A stretch of DNA of 64,000 bases from Martelella sp. HB161492 (GCF_013184775.1 NZ_JAATVV010000012.1:1-64000), one strand, 5' to 3'. Counted from the first letter of the stretch, positions 9,167 through 19,554 are shown. Numbers and translations: made by a program. Notes: a model not told the origin generated them from the sequence alone.

Positions 9167-9421
9167 CTATTTGTCGGACTGCTTGTCATCTGTGCCGCTT
9201 GGCTTCGAACCATGATGCCATGCCGCAAAGCGTTCCCGTTCCTGGTTAAAGCGCTGTTGCGCTTCCTCACGATTGGCCGGCGGATCCTGCAATACGATCG
9301 GCGACGGGTTTGTGTGCACTGCCGGAGATTGCGGCGGCGGTGATGGCGCGCGGCTACTCGCATTGCTGCCTTGAGACAGATAGCCACTGGACGCGCCAGT
9401 ACCTGCTGGTGAAATTGCCAT
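9167..9421 (-). CDS. Small proline/serine-rich hypothetical protein
   Basis: An 84-residue protein beginning MAISPAGTGASSG, with AAGGGAGG 5-6 bases before the ATG at 9421; the frame is open further upstream but without a better start. The first 50 residues are low complexity (Ser, Pro, Gly), and the C-terminal part is charged (REEAQQRFNQERERFAAW), probably one amphipathic helix. No signal peptide or membrane segment. I do not recognise the family. It is convergent with the phosphatase gene and lies about 230 bp downstream of smc on the same strand. Confidence 0.55.
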   Translation of the reverse strand: MAISPAGTGASSGYLSQGSNASSRAPSPPPQSPAVHTNPSPIVLQDPPANREEAQQRFNQERERFAAWHHGSKPSGTDDKQSDK

Positions 9422-9652
9422 GTATTTCCTCCCTTGAAAAAGCCGCGCGATGGGGTTCATGCGGCACTCGTGGCCACCTCTCCCGCGATGGCCTGTGATT
9501 GGACTGCACTCTGCACTTGCAGTTTCGCGATCCAGCCGGATATCGGCCGATAACGGGCGGCTGCCCCTCCTGCGGTCGGCAGCATTGCCCGACCGCCCGG
9601 CCGGCACCGTCAAGCATCACAAACTGACATGTAATTTAAAAATCAGAAATCG

Positions 9653-12600
9653 TTATAGATTCAGCACCTGCGGCTGATCCTGTTCGACCATGCGTTCGGC
9701 GGTCTGCAGATCGACCGAGACCAGTTGCGACACGCCCTGTTCGGCCATGGTGACGCCGAACAGCCGGTCCATCCGTGCCATGGTGATGGGGTTGTGGGTG
9801 ATGACCACGAAACGGGTTTCGGTCGAATTCACCATTTCCTCCATCAGATTGCAGTAGCGCTCGACATTGTGATCGTCGAGCGGCGCATCAACCTCGTCCA
9901 GCACGCAGATCGGCGCCGGATTGGTGAGAAAAACGGCGAAGATCAGCGCCATCGCCGTCAACGCCTGTTCGCCACCGGACAGAAGCGTCATCGTCTGCGG
10001 CTTCTTCCCCGGCGGGCGGGCGAGGATCTCCAGTCCGGCCTCCAGTGGGTCATCGGACTCGATCAGCTGCAATTCCGCCGTGCCGCCGCCGAAAAGATGC
10101 GTAAACAGGCGCTGAAATTGCTCATTGACCTGATCGAAGGCTGAAAGAAGCCGCTCGCGTCCCTCGCGATTGAGACTCTGGATCGCACCGCGCAGCTTGC
10201 GGATCGCGTCGATCACATCGTCACGTTCGCCGACAAGACGTTCAAATTCCTTCGAAAGCTCGGCCTGCTCCTCTTCGGCGCGCAGATTGACGGCGCCAAG
10301 CCGCTCACGCTCAACCTTGAAACGTTCCAGTGCGCGCTCAACGGTGATCGGTTCCGGCATAGCCTGATCGGGTCCAAGCCCGGTCAGGCGGAAAGCCTCA
10401 TGGGGCGGCACCTCAAGTGCCTCGCGAATGCGCGCTTCGCTGTCTTCACGGCGCTGCCGGGCGGAAACCAGCCGCTCCTCGGCACGGCCGCGCTTTTCGC
10501 GCGCTTCGGCCAGTTCTAAGAGCGCCTGCGCGGCAACCCGGTCCGCCTCACGCTGCCGGGTTTCGGCTTCGGCGAGCCGATCGGCGGCATCGCGCCGTGT
10601 TTTCTCGGCCTTCTCAAGCTCGCGCGTCAGGGTGTAGCGCTGCTCTTCCATTGCTTCCGGCGCTTCCTGGAGCTGCTCCAGCTCGTCATGCGCTTCGGCC
10701 GAACGGGCTTTGAGCGTCGCGATCTGGTTTTCAGCGCTTTTCGCACGGTTCTGCCAGCTGCTCCGTTCCTGGGCGATCGATGCGACACGGCGTTTGCGCG
10801 CATCATTCTCGCGGATCAACCCGTCATGACGCGCCCGCGTTTCCGCCAAAGCGCCGCGCAATCCCGTCACCTCGGCCTGCGCCGCCGAAAGCCTCATGTC
10901 CAGCGCCGAGAAATCGCCAGCGTCTTCCAGCGCTTCGGACACGGTTTCCATCCGCGCGGCAAGATCCTCAGCCTGAAGGGTGAGCTGGCTGACGGTCTCA
11001 GCCACAACATCGCGGCGGCGCAGCAGATCCCCTGCGGCCTTCTCCGCCTCGCCAAGCGCAAGCCGTGCATCCGCCGTCATCCGGGATGCCGCCCTGAGCC
11101 GCTCACGTGCGTTTCCAAGACCCTGCTCAGCCACAAGCGCCGCCTGTGCGGCGGCATCCTGCAGGCTGACGGCTTCTTCCAGCGCGATTTCCGCCTCATC
11201 GCCTTCGGTTTCCAGTGCCATGAGCCGGTTGCGCTGCGCCAGCCGCAGCGCTGCCGCACTCGGCGCATCGGCCCCGGCAACATGGCCGTCCCAGCGGTAG
11301 ACGGCTCCGCTTCTCGTCACCAGTTGCTGGCCCGGCCTCAGGATCGCCATCAGCGCCTCGCCCTGGCCATCCTCGATGAGACCGATCTGGCGAAGCCGGC
11401 GTTGCACCTCTTCCGGTCCTTCGATCAGGCCGGCAAAGCTCTTTACCCCTTCAGGCAGAGGCGGATCCTCATCGCCTGCACCATTGCCATGCCAGAAAGC
11501 AGCTGCCGACGGATCGAGCGGCGATTCCAGGTCATCGCCCAGCACCGCGCCAAGCGCCGTCTCGAAGCCGGGGCGAATGCTGATCAGCTCGGCCAGCGGT
11601 TTGAAAGCACCCGATGCAGCACTGGCCGCCAGCATGGACGAAATGGTCCTCGCTTCGGTCTCGATCGCGGCAAGCCGCGCCTTTGCCGCTTCGACCGGGG
11701 CGCGGGCGGCTATTTCACGCTGCCGCGCAGCGGCGAGCCTCGCCTCGGCCGTCTCAAGCGCCGCATGCGCATCCTCTTCGGCAAATTGCGCCGCTTCCAG
11801 GGCGTCGCGCCGGGCCTCAGGATCCGGCAGGGCGGCAATCTGCCCGGCAATGGCGGCGAGTTCTGCTTCGCCCTGCCGAAGCTGCTGATCGAGCCGCTGA
11901 CGCCGCGCTGAAAGATCGGCAAGTGCCCGCTCGCGCTCGGCGCGGATGGCCTGCGCCTCGGCACGTTCGGCCGTCAGCGCCGAAAAGCGCTGCTCTGCCT
12001 CGGCCAGCGCGGTGGCAGCGTCGTCCATGGCATAGCGAGCCTCTTCAAGCGCCTCTCCGGAATAGCCGATCTCCTCGGTCAGCTCGGCCTCTTCCTGCGC
12101 CAGCCGCGCAAGGATTGCGGCATTGTCATCGATCATCGCCTGTTCGCGGCGGATATCCTCGTCAAGCTGCACCAGCCGCCGTGAAAGCTCATCGCGCCTT
12201 CGCAACACCCGGCCGGCATCTTCCTCCAGCTGGCGGCGTGCGATCTCAAGGCGCTGCATGGCTGCGGCGGCTGCGACTTCCGCATCACGCAGCTGCGGCA
12301 TGGCAAGACCGGCGACCGCCTGATTTTTCGCCGCCTCCATCTGCCGGTTGGCCTTTTCCGCAACATGAACGGTCAGCTGGTTGAGCAGGCTTTCAGCCTC
12401 CCCCTCCTGCGCCTTGGCATCGGCCCAGCGCAGATGCAGAAGGATGGCCTCATGGGCACGAATATCGGCCGAAAGCGCCTTGAAACGCACGGCCTGACGG
12501 GTCTGGCGCTTCAGACTGTCGATCTGGGTCGAGAGCTGCGCAGTCACATCATCAAGGCGTTCGAGATTGGTTTCGGCTGCACGCAGGCGCAGTTCCGCCT

Positions 12601-13135
12601 CGTGACGGCGCGAATAGAGGCCGGAAATACCCGCAGCCTCTTCCAGAAGCTGGCGTCGTGCCTGCGGCTTTGCCTGGATCAGCTCGCCAATCCGCCCCTG
12701 ACCGACCATCGAGGGCGAACGCGCGCCGGTGGAGGCATCGGCAAAGAGCAGCTGCACGTCCTTGGCGCGCGCTTCCTTGCCATTGATGCGGTAGACCGAT
12801 CCCTGTTCGCGGGCGATGCGCCGCGAGACCTGGATCTCGTCACTATCGTTGAAGGCGGCGGGTGCCGTGCGATCGGAATTGTCGAGCGAAAGACCGACCT
12901 CGGCAGAATTGCGCGCCGGACGGTTGCCCGAGCCGGAAAAGATCACGTCATCCATGCCGGAGGCGCGCATATTCTTGTAGGAATTTTCGCCCATCACCCA
13001 GCGCAGCGCTTCAACCAGATTGGATTTGCCGCAGCCATTCGGGCCGACGACACCAGTCAGGCCCGGCTCGATCACGAACTCGCTGGGCTCAACGAAGGAT
13101 TTGAAGCCGACAAGGCGAAGCCGATTGAATTTCAT
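9653..13135 (-). CDS. smc: Chromosome segregation ATPase SMC
   Basis: A 1160-residue SMC protein of condensin, which loops and compacts the chromosome with ScpA and ScpB. Head N: Walker A GPNGCGKSN at residues 31-39. Long Glu/Arg/Ala-rich coiled coils flank a hinge around residues 500-650. Head C: signature LLSGGEQALTAMALIFA, then the Walker B/D-loop VLDEVDAPLDDHN and the His-switch region VVITHNPITM. Full length for the alphaproteobacterial form. ATG start at 13135. The neighbours dsbA, DUF721 and mutY on its 5' side are the usual rhizobial arrangement. Confidence 0.98.
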   Translation of the reverse strand: MKFNRLRLVGFKSFVEPSEFVIEPGLTGVVGPNGCGKSNLVEALRWVMGENSYKNMRASGMDDVIFSGSGNRPARNSAEVGLSLDNSDRTAPAAFNDSDEIQVSRRIAREQGSVYRINGKEARAKDVQLLFADASTGARSPSMVGQGRIGELIQAKPQARRQLLEEAAGISGLYSRRHEAELRLRAAETNLERLDDVTAQLSTQIDSLKRQTRQAVRFKALSADIRAHEAILLHLRWADAKAQEGEAESLLNQLTVHVAEKANRQMEAAKNQAVAGLAMPQLRDAEVAAAAAMQRLEIARRQLEEDAGRVLRRRDELSRRLVQLDEDIRREQAMIDDNAAILARLAQEEAELTEEIGYSGEALEEARYAMDDAATALAEAEQRFSALTAERAEAQAIRAERERALADLSARRQRLDQQLRQGEAELAAIAGQIAALPDPEARRDALEAAQFAEEDAHAALETAEARLAAARQREIAARAPVEAAKARLAAIETEARTISSMLAASAASGAFKPLAELISIRPGFETALGAVLGDDLESPLDPSAAAFWHGNGAGDEDPPLPEGVKSFAGLIEGPEEVQRRLRQIGLIEDGQGEALMAILRPGQQLVTRSGAVYRWDGHVAGADAPSAAALRLAQRNRLMALETEGDEAEIALEEAVSLQDAAAQAALVAEQGLGNARERLRAASRMTADARLALGEAEKAAGDLLRRRDVVAETVSQLTLQAEDLAARMETVSEALEDAGDFSALDMRLSAAQAEVTGLRGALAETRARHDGLIRENDARKRRVASIAQERSSWQNRAKSAENQIATLKARSAEAHDELEQLQEAPEAMEEQRYTLTRELEKAEKTRRDAADRLAEAETRQREADRVAAQALLELAEAREKRGRAEERLVSARQRREDSEARIREALEVPPHEAFRLTGLGPDQAMPEPITVERALERFKVERERLGAVNLRAEEEQAELSKEFERLVGERDDVIDAIRKLRGAIQSLNREGRERLLSAFDQVNEQFQRLFTHLFGGGTAELQLIESDDPLEAGLEILARPPGKKPQTMTLLSGGEQALTAMALIFAVFLTNPAPICVLDEVDAPLDDHNVERYCNLMEEMVNSTETRFVVITHNPITMARMDRLFGVTMAEQGVSQLVSVDLQTAERMVEQDQPQVLNL

Positions 13136-13315
13136 GACCGTCCCACCCCCATGATCTCGGGGCGCAGCCGGCAGGCAGGGTCACGAAATTGCTCGTTTGC
13201 TGTGTTCGAAAGAAAGAAGGTGGAGGCATGCGCAAACCGGCCCGTCCCGGTTCTTGCCGGCCGAAAGACCGGCGCACGATATCGGCCGCGCGCCGGCGTG
13301 GTGACTGACGCGTGT

Positions 13316-13990
13316 TCAGAGCATGCTGTTAATGAGGGCTGACATTGTGTCAACCGGCATGTCTCCCGCATATTTTTCGCCATTGATCAGGAAAGTCGGG
13401 GTCGCGTTGACACCAAATTCCTTTTCGGCGCGATCTCTGATGGTGTTCACATCATCGAGAAGTTTCTGATCGGTCAAGCAAGCCTGGAAGCTTTCCTGTG
13501 TAAAACCGGCAAGCTTGGCCATTTGCAGCATTGCAGCCGAACCATCCTCGGCCGTGGCCCAGGTGCGCTGCTGCGAGAACATCAGGTCAACGAAGGGCAG
13601 ATATTTGCCGTTCGGGGCGCAGCGGGCGAGCATGAAGCCGGCCATGGCACGCGGGTCGAAGGGGAATTCGCGGAAGATATAATAGACCTTGCCGGTATCG
13701 ATATAATCCTTCTTGATCGCCGGATAGGTGACCTTCTGGAAGTTTTCGCAATGCGGGCAGGTCAGCGAATAATATTCGATGATCTTGACCGGCGCGTTCT
13801 CGTCACCCTCGGTAATTTCCGGCAGCGGCCCCGGCTTCAGCGCCTCGGCCATGTCAACCTTGCCGATGCTGTCCGGCAGCTTCGCATCTTCGGCAAAGGC
13901 CGTACCGCCGGTCGAAAGAAGAGCGGTTCCAAGGCTGCCCATGGCAAGGCCGCCAAGCAGCGTCCGCTTCGTCATCTGGATTTCAGGCAT
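13316..13990 (-). CDS. DsbA-family thiol:disulfide oxidoreductase
   Basis: About 224 residues. An N-terminal hydrophobic signal (residues about 11-33, ending TAFA) targets the periplasm. The thioredoxin-fold active site is CPHC at residues 78-81 in EYYSLTCPHCENF, with the cis-Pro loop NATPTFLI near the C-terminus, as in the DsbA/BdbD group. It should introduce or reshuffle disulfides in exported proteins. The frame extends to 14080, but the ATG at 13990 (MPEIQMTKRTLLGG), with a GAGAG-like ribosome site, gives a normal signal peptide; the ATG at 13975 is also possible. It lies between smc and the DUF721 gene on the same strand. Confidence 0.9.
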   Translation of the reverse strand: MPEIQMTKRTLLGGLAMGSLGTALLSTGGTAFAEDAKLPDSIGKVDMAEALKPGPLPEITEGDENAPVKIIEYYSLTCPHCENFQKVTYPAIKKDYIDTGKVYYIFREFPFDPRAMAGFMLARCAPNGKYLPFVDLMFSQQRTWATAEDGSAAMLQMAKLAGFTQESFQACLTDQKLLDDVNTIRDRAEKEFGVNATPTFLINGEKYAGDMPVDTMSALINSML

Positions 13991-14093
13991 GTCATGTCTC
14001 TCGTCAGTAAGGTTGGTCTGTAAATTGCGATATCGGTCAATCTGCCAGTGCACAAGTGCTTGCCGAACAACGATCTTCAAAGATACGTGACCG

Positions 14094-14654
14094 TCATGTC
14101 AGGCTGCGGGGCGTCAGGCCCCTCTTTCTGTTTTCGGTCAATTTGCGCCGCCGCTCGTCGTCCTTGACGCCGGTGGCAAGCCGCAAAATGGCGGCCTTGA
14201 GCCTGTCCGATTCGATATCGGCGAGCTTTTCGTCCAATTTCATCCGCTCGGCCTTTGAAAGAGGCTGAAGCTTGCGCCGGCTCGGACCGGCCGGCTGAAC
14301 CGGTTTTTGCACGATGCGGATGCGGTCAATGGCGGCAAAGCCGAAAAAGCCATTGACGCGGTGGATCAGTTCGTCCTGCCCGTGGGAGAGAAACAGCGCG
14401 CGCGCGCCTTCGCAGGCAATCGTCAGCGTGCCGGGACGGAAGGTATCGTCATAGGATTGCGAACGCTGCGGCCAGACGATTTTCTCGGGCCGAGAATAAT
14501 CGGCATAGGCGTCGCCGGCGATCTCTTCCCAGGCATTCAGCAGTGAGGTACTGATGCCGGCGCGGCGCGCCAGAATGGGATCGATGAGTGCATTGGCCAC
14601 ATCGGCGATCTGATTGACATTATCCCTGCGGCCGTGCTTCATCGCCCCGATCAT
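14094..14654 (-). CDS. DUF721 / DciA-like protein
   Basis: A 186-residue protein with the DUF721 core: an N-terminal helix (IADVANALIDPILARRAG), the tryptophan-containing segment LLNAWEEIAGDAYADYSRP, then the beta-strand stretch GTLTIACEGARALFLSHGQDE. DUF721 contains DciA, the ancestral loader of replicative helicase DnaB; rhizobial members have a basic, disordered C-terminal tail as here (residues about 120-186, with SRRKLQPLSKAERMKLDEKL). Role as helicase loader is family knowledge, not shown by this sequence. ATG at 14642 is an alternative start. Head-to-head with mutY, 91 bp between starts. Confidence 0.82.
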   Translation of the reverse strand: MIGAMKHGRRDNVNQIADVANALIDPILARRAGISTSLLNAWEEIAGDAYADYSRPEKIVWPQRSQSYDDTFRPGTLTIACEGARALFLSHGQDELIHRVNGFFGFAAIDRIRIVQKPVQPAGPSRRKLQPLSKAERMKLDEKLADIESDRLKAAILRLATGVKDDERRRKLTENRKRGLTPRSLT

Positions 14655-14745
14655 TCCCCATATTCCGGCAAAACCATGGCTTCGCCGTCAAAAATCGCGA
14701 CAAACATAGGGCGTTTTGCGGCAAAAGGAAACGCTTGAGCTCTTC

Positions 14746-15810
14746 ATGAATGTCATCGCACAGAAGCTTCTGGACTGGTATGACCGCCATCACCGTGTCC
14801 TGCCCTGGCGGATCGGCCCCGGCGACAAGGCACGCGGCATCCGCCCCGACCCCTATCATGTCTGGCTGTCGGAAATCATGCTGCAGCAGACCACCGTTCA
14901 GGCGGTAAAACCCTATTTCGCCAAGTTTCTCGAGCGCTGGCCGCGCGTTGGCGATCTCGCTTCAGCCGAGACCGACAGCGTCATGGCCGCCTGGGCGGGA
15001 CTTGGCTATTACGCCCGGGCCCGCAATCTCAAGAAATGCGCGGAAACGCTTGCAAGCGCGCATGGCGGAACCTTTCCCGATACATTTGCCGGGCTGAAGG
15101 CCCTGCCCGGCATTGGCGACTATACCGCAGCCGCCATTGCCGCCATCGCCTTCGACAGGGCGGAACCCGTGGTCGACGGCAATGTCGAGCGGGTCGTGAC
15201 CCGGCTCTTTTGCATCGAGACGCCACTGCCTGCGGCAAAACCGGATATCCGTGAAAAAACGGCGGAGATCACGCCTGAAACCCGCCCCGGTGATTTCGCC
15301 CAGGCAATGATGGATCTCGGCGCAACGATTTGCACGCCGAAACGCCCGGCCTGCGCGCTCTGTCCGCTGAACGGTGAATGCGGGGCGCTGAAAGCCGATG
15401 ATCCCGAGCGCTTTCCGCTGAAGGCGAAGAAGGCTGACCGCCCGGTCCGGCGCGGTGCAGCCTTTGTGGCGATCGCCCCAGATGGCGCGATCCTGCTGAA
15501 GACGAGACCTGCGACCGGACTTCTCGGCGGCATGGATGAAGTGCCGACGACGGCCTGGAATTCACGGCGTGACGGCGAAACAGGAAAGGCCGCCGCCCCG
15601 TTTGCCGCAAGCTGGCTGCCCTGCGGCGAGGTCATCCATGTCTTTACCCATTTCGAATTGCGGCTTTCGGTTTTCCGCGCGGCCACCCCGCGTCGAAATG
15701 TCGAGGGCGGCCGTTGGGTTGCGAGCCGCGATATCGGTGATCAGGCCTTGCCAAGCGTGATGAAAAAGGCGATCACCCAGGCCATTCCGGATATTTTCAA
15801 GGCCCAGTAA
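14746..15810 (+). CDS. mutY: A/G-specific adenine DNA glycosylase
   Basis: About 354 residues. MutY removes adenine mispaired with 8-oxoguanine or G in base excision repair. HhH-GPD domain: catalytic Glu43 in LSEIMLQQT, hairpin LKALPGIGDYTAAAI, catalytic Asp144 in VVDGNVERV. The [4Fe-4S] loop is complete (C196, C203, C206, C212: C-X6-C-X2-C-X5-C). A C-terminal NUDIX-like domain for 8-oxoG recognition follows (ILLKTRPATGLLGGMDEVP). A TTG at 14716 would add ten residues; the ATG at 14746 fits the family better. A HAD phosphatase gene follows 28 bp downstream. Confidence 0.96.
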   Translation: MNVIAQKLLDWYDRHHRVLPWRIGPGDKARGIRPDPYHVWLSEIMLQQTTVQAVKPYFAKFLERWPRVGDLASAETDSVMAAWAGLGYYARARNLKKCAETLASAHGGTFPDTFAGLKALPGIGDYTAAAIAAIAFDRAEPVVDGNVERVVTRLFCIETPLPAAKPDIREKTAEITPETRPGDFAQAMMDLGATICTPKRPACALCPLNGECGALKADDPERFPLKAKKADRPVRRGAAFVAIAPDGAILLKTRPATGLLGGMDEVPTTAWNSRRDGETGKAAAPFAASWLPCGEVIHVFTHFELRLSVFRAATPRRNVEGGRWVASRDIGDQALPSVMKKAITQAIPDIFKAQ

Positions 15811-15838
15811 GGTCGCGTGACCAGTGAGGACGAGTGAA

Positions 15839-16453
15839 ATGACAACCGAAATACGCCACATCGTTTTCGACATCGGCAAGGTGCTGGTGCATTACGATCC
15901 CACCCTGCCCTTTCAGCACATCATTCCGGATGAGGAAAAACGCAAATGGTTTCTCGCCAATGTGTGCAGCCATGAATGGAATCACGAGCAGGACCGCGGC
16001 CGATCCTGGGCCGAAGCCGAGGCTGTCGCCATTGCCGCCTTTCCGGACGAAGAAGACAATATCCGCGCTTTCCGCAAATACTGGCACGAAATGCTGCCCT
16101 ATTCCTATGATGAGAGCGTCGAGATCCTGAAAGCGCTGCTGGCGGGCGGCTGGGACATCACCATGCTGACCAATTTCGCACCCGACACCTTCAAGGAATG
16201 CCGCAAGCGCTATCCGTTCCTGGAACTGTCGCGCGGCATCACCGTTTCCGGCGAGATTGGCATGGTCAAGCCCGACCGCGATATCTTCGATCATCACGTC
16301 GCAAGCTTCGGGCTGGATCCGGCAGCTACGCTGTTCATCGACGACACGCTGGTCAATGTCGAGGGTGCCAGGGCCGCCGGCTGGCAGGCGGTGCAGTTCA
16401 CCGACGCTGCAACCCTGAAACGCGATTTCGAGGCGCTCGGAATCCGCTACTAG
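15839..16453 (+). CDS. HAD-superfamily phosphatase (YihX-like)
   Basis: A 204-residue HAD hydrolase. Motif I is VFDIGKVLVHYD (nucleophile Asp, with Gly-Lys in place of the commoner Gly-Asn of YihX); motif II is MLTNFAPDT; Lys and motif IV are GMVKPDRDIF and LFIDDTLVNVEGA. The pattern resembles E. coli YihX (alpha-D-glucose-1-phosphate phosphatase), but the substrate is not certain. A GTG at 15824 is possible; the ATG at 15839 has GAGGACGAG upstream. It follows mutY closely and may be cotranscribed. Its TAG stop is also the first three bases of an intergenic repeat. Confidence 0.85.
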   Translation: MTTEIRHIVFDIGKVLVHYDPTLPFQHIIPDEEKRKWFLANVCSHEWNHEQDRGRSWAEAEAVAIAAFPDEEDNIRAFRKYWHEMLPYSYDESVEILKALLAGGWDITMLTNFAPDTFKECRKRYPFLELSRGITVSGEIGMVKPDRDIFDHHVASFGLDPAATLFIDDTLVNVEGARAAGWQAVQFTDAATLKRDFEALGIRY

Positions 16454-16555
16454 CGCATCGGCTTGAAAACCGGAATCGATTTTCGAAAAGAACGATACGT
16501 AGTTTCAACAAGATAGAGCGTCCTGGTACGTCCAAAAGGACACACGGCGCTCTAG
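16451..16555 (+). repeat. Rhizobial-type intergenic palindromic repeat, copy A
   Basis: Begins TAGCGCATCGGCTTGAAAAC and continues with the palindromic core around CGGAATCGATTTTCG, then AAGATAGAGCGTCCTGG, and ends with a second hairpin whose arms are TAGAGCG and CGCTCTA around GTCCAAAAGGAC. The first 80 bases match the reverse complement of copy C (44218-44301) at nearly every position. The leading TAG is the stop codon of the HAD gene. Confidence 0.85.
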
Positions 16556-16582
16556 ATCACTTTCTTTCCGCGATAAAAGACA

Positions 16583-16608
16583 TCGGGCCCGGATTGATCC
16601 GGGCCCGA
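16583..16608. terminator. Bidirectional terminator between the HAD phosphatase and ccrM
   Basis: Perfect 12-bp inverted repeat TCGGGCCCGGAT / ATCCGGGCCCGA separated by TG. It sits between convergent genes and could serve both. On the minus strand it is followed shortly by TTTTATCG. A weaker hairpin TCCCG-GTTAA-CGGGA lies at 16681-16695, just after the ccrM stop. Confidence 0.75.
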
Positions 16609-16706
16609 GCGTCGGCCGTGCGTGGTTCGGAGGTCATGAACTTTGACGCGGCTGGCAGGGATATCTTTTTTGAAAACCCGTCCCGGTTAACGGGAAACGG
16701 GCGCTG

Positions 16707-17852
<1,146 letters not shown>

Positions 17853-17898
17853 TCAACTCGTACTCGACACAGACTTACACACATGAATGTCGTTGAAC

Positions 17899-17909
17899 TT
17901 GGTTACCAA
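17899..17909. promoter_or_regulatory. Palindrome in the ccrM / HAD divergent region
   Basis: TTGGTTACCAA is a perfect 5-bp dyad about a single T, 59 bp upstream of ccrM and 142 bp upstream of the HAD gene. It could be an operator. I see no GANTC site in this 210-bp region. Confidence 0.3.
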
Positions 17910-18050
17910 AGCCTGAATGCGGCGTGAGAAAATCGCATCCTGCATGGCCGGGCTTCGCGATTGGCACGGCTCACGCATTGTCCTTTGGCCATGCTTCATG
18001 TAGTCAGACGCTATGTTCTGGCCCTATTTTCCAACGAAAGCGGATTTTGC

Positions 18051-18740
18051 ATGAGCAGCTTTGATCTGATCATTTTCGACTGTGACGGTGTTCTGGTGGA
18101 TTCGGAATTTCTCGCCGCCCAGGTAGAATCAAAACTGCTGACAGAGGCCGGCTATCCGATTACCGCGGGAGAGATCGGCGAACGCTTCGCCGGCATGACC
18201 TGGCGCGACATCCTGCTCTCCGTCGAAAAGGAAGCCAGCATTCCGCTGCAGGCAAATCTGATCGATCAGTCCTACGTCATTCTGGATGAGCGGCTGAAAC
18301 GCGAACTGAAAGCCATTCCTGGCATTCGCGAGGCCGTGTCGGAGCTGTCCGAGCCGCGCTGCATCTGCTCCAACTCGACATTGGAACGCCTCGACATGAT
18401 GCTGACCAAGGTCGGGTTGATCGACCTGTTCCAGCCGAATATCTTTTCCGCCGAAAGCCTCGGCCCTGACCGGGTCAAGCCGAAGCCGGACATTTTCCTG
18501 TTTGGCGCTGAAAAGATGGGCGCCGACCCGAAGAAGACCCTGGTGATCGAGGATTCGGTTCACGGCGTCATGGGCGCAAAGGCCGCGGGCATGCGCGTTG
18601 TCGGCTTTACCGGCGGCTCCCACACCTATCCCTCCCATGCGGACAGGCTGACCGATGCGGGCGCCGAAACCGTCATCGCCAGAATGAACGACCTTCCAGC
18701 CGTTGCCACCGCGCTCCTGGAGTGGTCAGGCACGCTGTAA
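18051..18740 (+). CDS. HAD hydrolase, beta-phosphoglucomutase / phosphoglycolate phosphatase-like
   Basis: A 229-residue subfamily IA HAD enzyme. Motif I FDCDGVLVDSE (Asp10, Asp12), then a helical cap, motif II CSNSTLERLD, Lys in RVKPKPDIFLF and motif IV VIEDSVHGVMGAKAAGM. These fit hydrolases such as YieH (6-phosphogluconate phosphatase) or beta-phosphoglucomutase-like proteins; substrate unassigned. The frame is open to 17961, but motif I starts only ten residues after the ATG at 18051 (MSSFDLIIFDCDG), so the longer form is unlikely. A strong terminator follows at 18765. Confidence 0.88.
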   Translation: MSSFDLIIFDCDGVLVDSEFLAAQVESKLLTEAGYPITAGEIGERFAGMTWRDILLSVEKEASIPLQANLIDQSYVILDERLKRELKAIPGIREAVSELSEPRCICSNSTLERLDMMLTKVGLIDLFQPNIFSAESLGPDRVKPKPDIFLFGAEKMGADPKKTLVIEDSVHGVMGAKAAGMRVVGFTGGSHTYPSHADRLTDAGAETVIARMNDLPAVATALLEWSGTL

Positions 18741-18764
18741 AAACGCTTATTTGAACAACAGAGA

Positions 18765-18793
18765 AAAGGCCGGCTCCGAAGGGACCGGCCTTT
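18765..18793. terminator. Bidirectional rho-independent terminator
   Basis: AAAGGCCGG / CCGGCCTTT with TCC/GGA pairs extending towards the loop, then TTTATC on the plus strand and TTTTCTC on the minus strand. It lies between two convergent genes and looks functional in both directions. Confidence 0.85.
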
Positions 18794-18800
18794 ATCAATG

Positions 18801-19358
18801 CTACTTGCCGACACCGACATAGATGCGGGCAAGCGGCCCGGCCGTCGGCGGCAATATGAGATCCGTCTTCTTGAAGATGAACTGAGTCGTCAGTGTATCG
18901 GCAGGCAGGTCCACCGGCTGCGTAACGACCTGATCGTAGAAGGTTGTCTTGCTGTCCTTCATCACGACATGGATCGGAACATTGATGGTTCCGGCCTTTG
19001 CCTTGGGGCCTCCGACAATGCGGCCCTGGACAGCAATATTGGGCGAAAGCGCCTCACCCTGCGCGGCAACATCGCAACTGCGGATATAGGCCCCCAGCGA
19101 GACCTGATAGACGAGATCATCCGGCTTGGTCGAGCTGGCCGGGGAGTAGACCCGGATAAAGGCGTGATCGTCGTCAAGCATGACCGGCGGGCAGATGCGC
19201 GCGAGCGCGGTCAAATTAACGCCGGCCGTGACGGTTTCAGCAGGTTTGGCTTCAGGTTCGGCCTGTTTCGTGGTGGAGCAGGCCACAAGTGCAGGAAATA
19301 CCAGCACCGCCGCAAAACGGCTCAAGGAGCGACTTGGCACGACAAACATCCCTTTCAT
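18801..19358 (-). CDS. Hypothetical lipoprotein
   Basis: About 185 residues. A lipoprotein signal ends in the lipobox LVAC (Cys27), so the protein should be lipid-anchored in the periplasm. After a short Glu/Ala/Pro-rich linker comes a compact domain with a conserved look (ICPPVMLDDDHAFIRVY, VYQVSLGAYIRSCDVAAQGE, NIAVQGRIVGGPKAKAGTINVP). It contains two further Cys that could form a disulfide. I do not recognise a named family; similar small lipoproteins are common in Rhizobiales genomes. The ATG at 19358 is chosen; ATG at 19349 is also possible. Divergent from thrC with 196 bp between. Confidence 0.75.
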   Translation of the reverse strand: MKGMFVVPSRSLSRFAAVLVFPALVACSTTKQAEPEAKPAETVTAGVNLTALARICPPVMLDDDHAFIRVYSPASSTKPDDLVYQVSLGAYIRSCDVAAQGEALSPNIAVQGRIVGGPKAKAGTINVPIHVVMKDSKTTFYDQVVTQPVDLPADTLTTQFIFKKTDLILPPTAGPLARIYVGVGK

Positions 19359-19554
19359 CGGTTCATTCCGGTAAGCAGGGCTTTTCAACCCAATCCGCTT
19401 TGGTCTATATCAGCGCCCGCAGCAAAAATCGATTGTCTAGCGCATTACACGCGCAAGACCGTTACCAAAACCCGATCACACATGCCAGCAGTCAGACGAT
19501 GCGCTAACAGTCTGGTATGATCAGGTAAACGTGGCAAGCACGAAGGGGTTGTCC

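Noticed and set aside
10688-11911. 407-codon frame opposite smc
   Set aside because: Arg/Pro-rich shadow of the coiled-coil codons of SMC.
19359-19554. Riboswitch or threonine attenuator before thrC
   Set aside because: No Thr-rich leader peptide and no stable competing hairpins visible; only a good ribosome site before GTG 19555.
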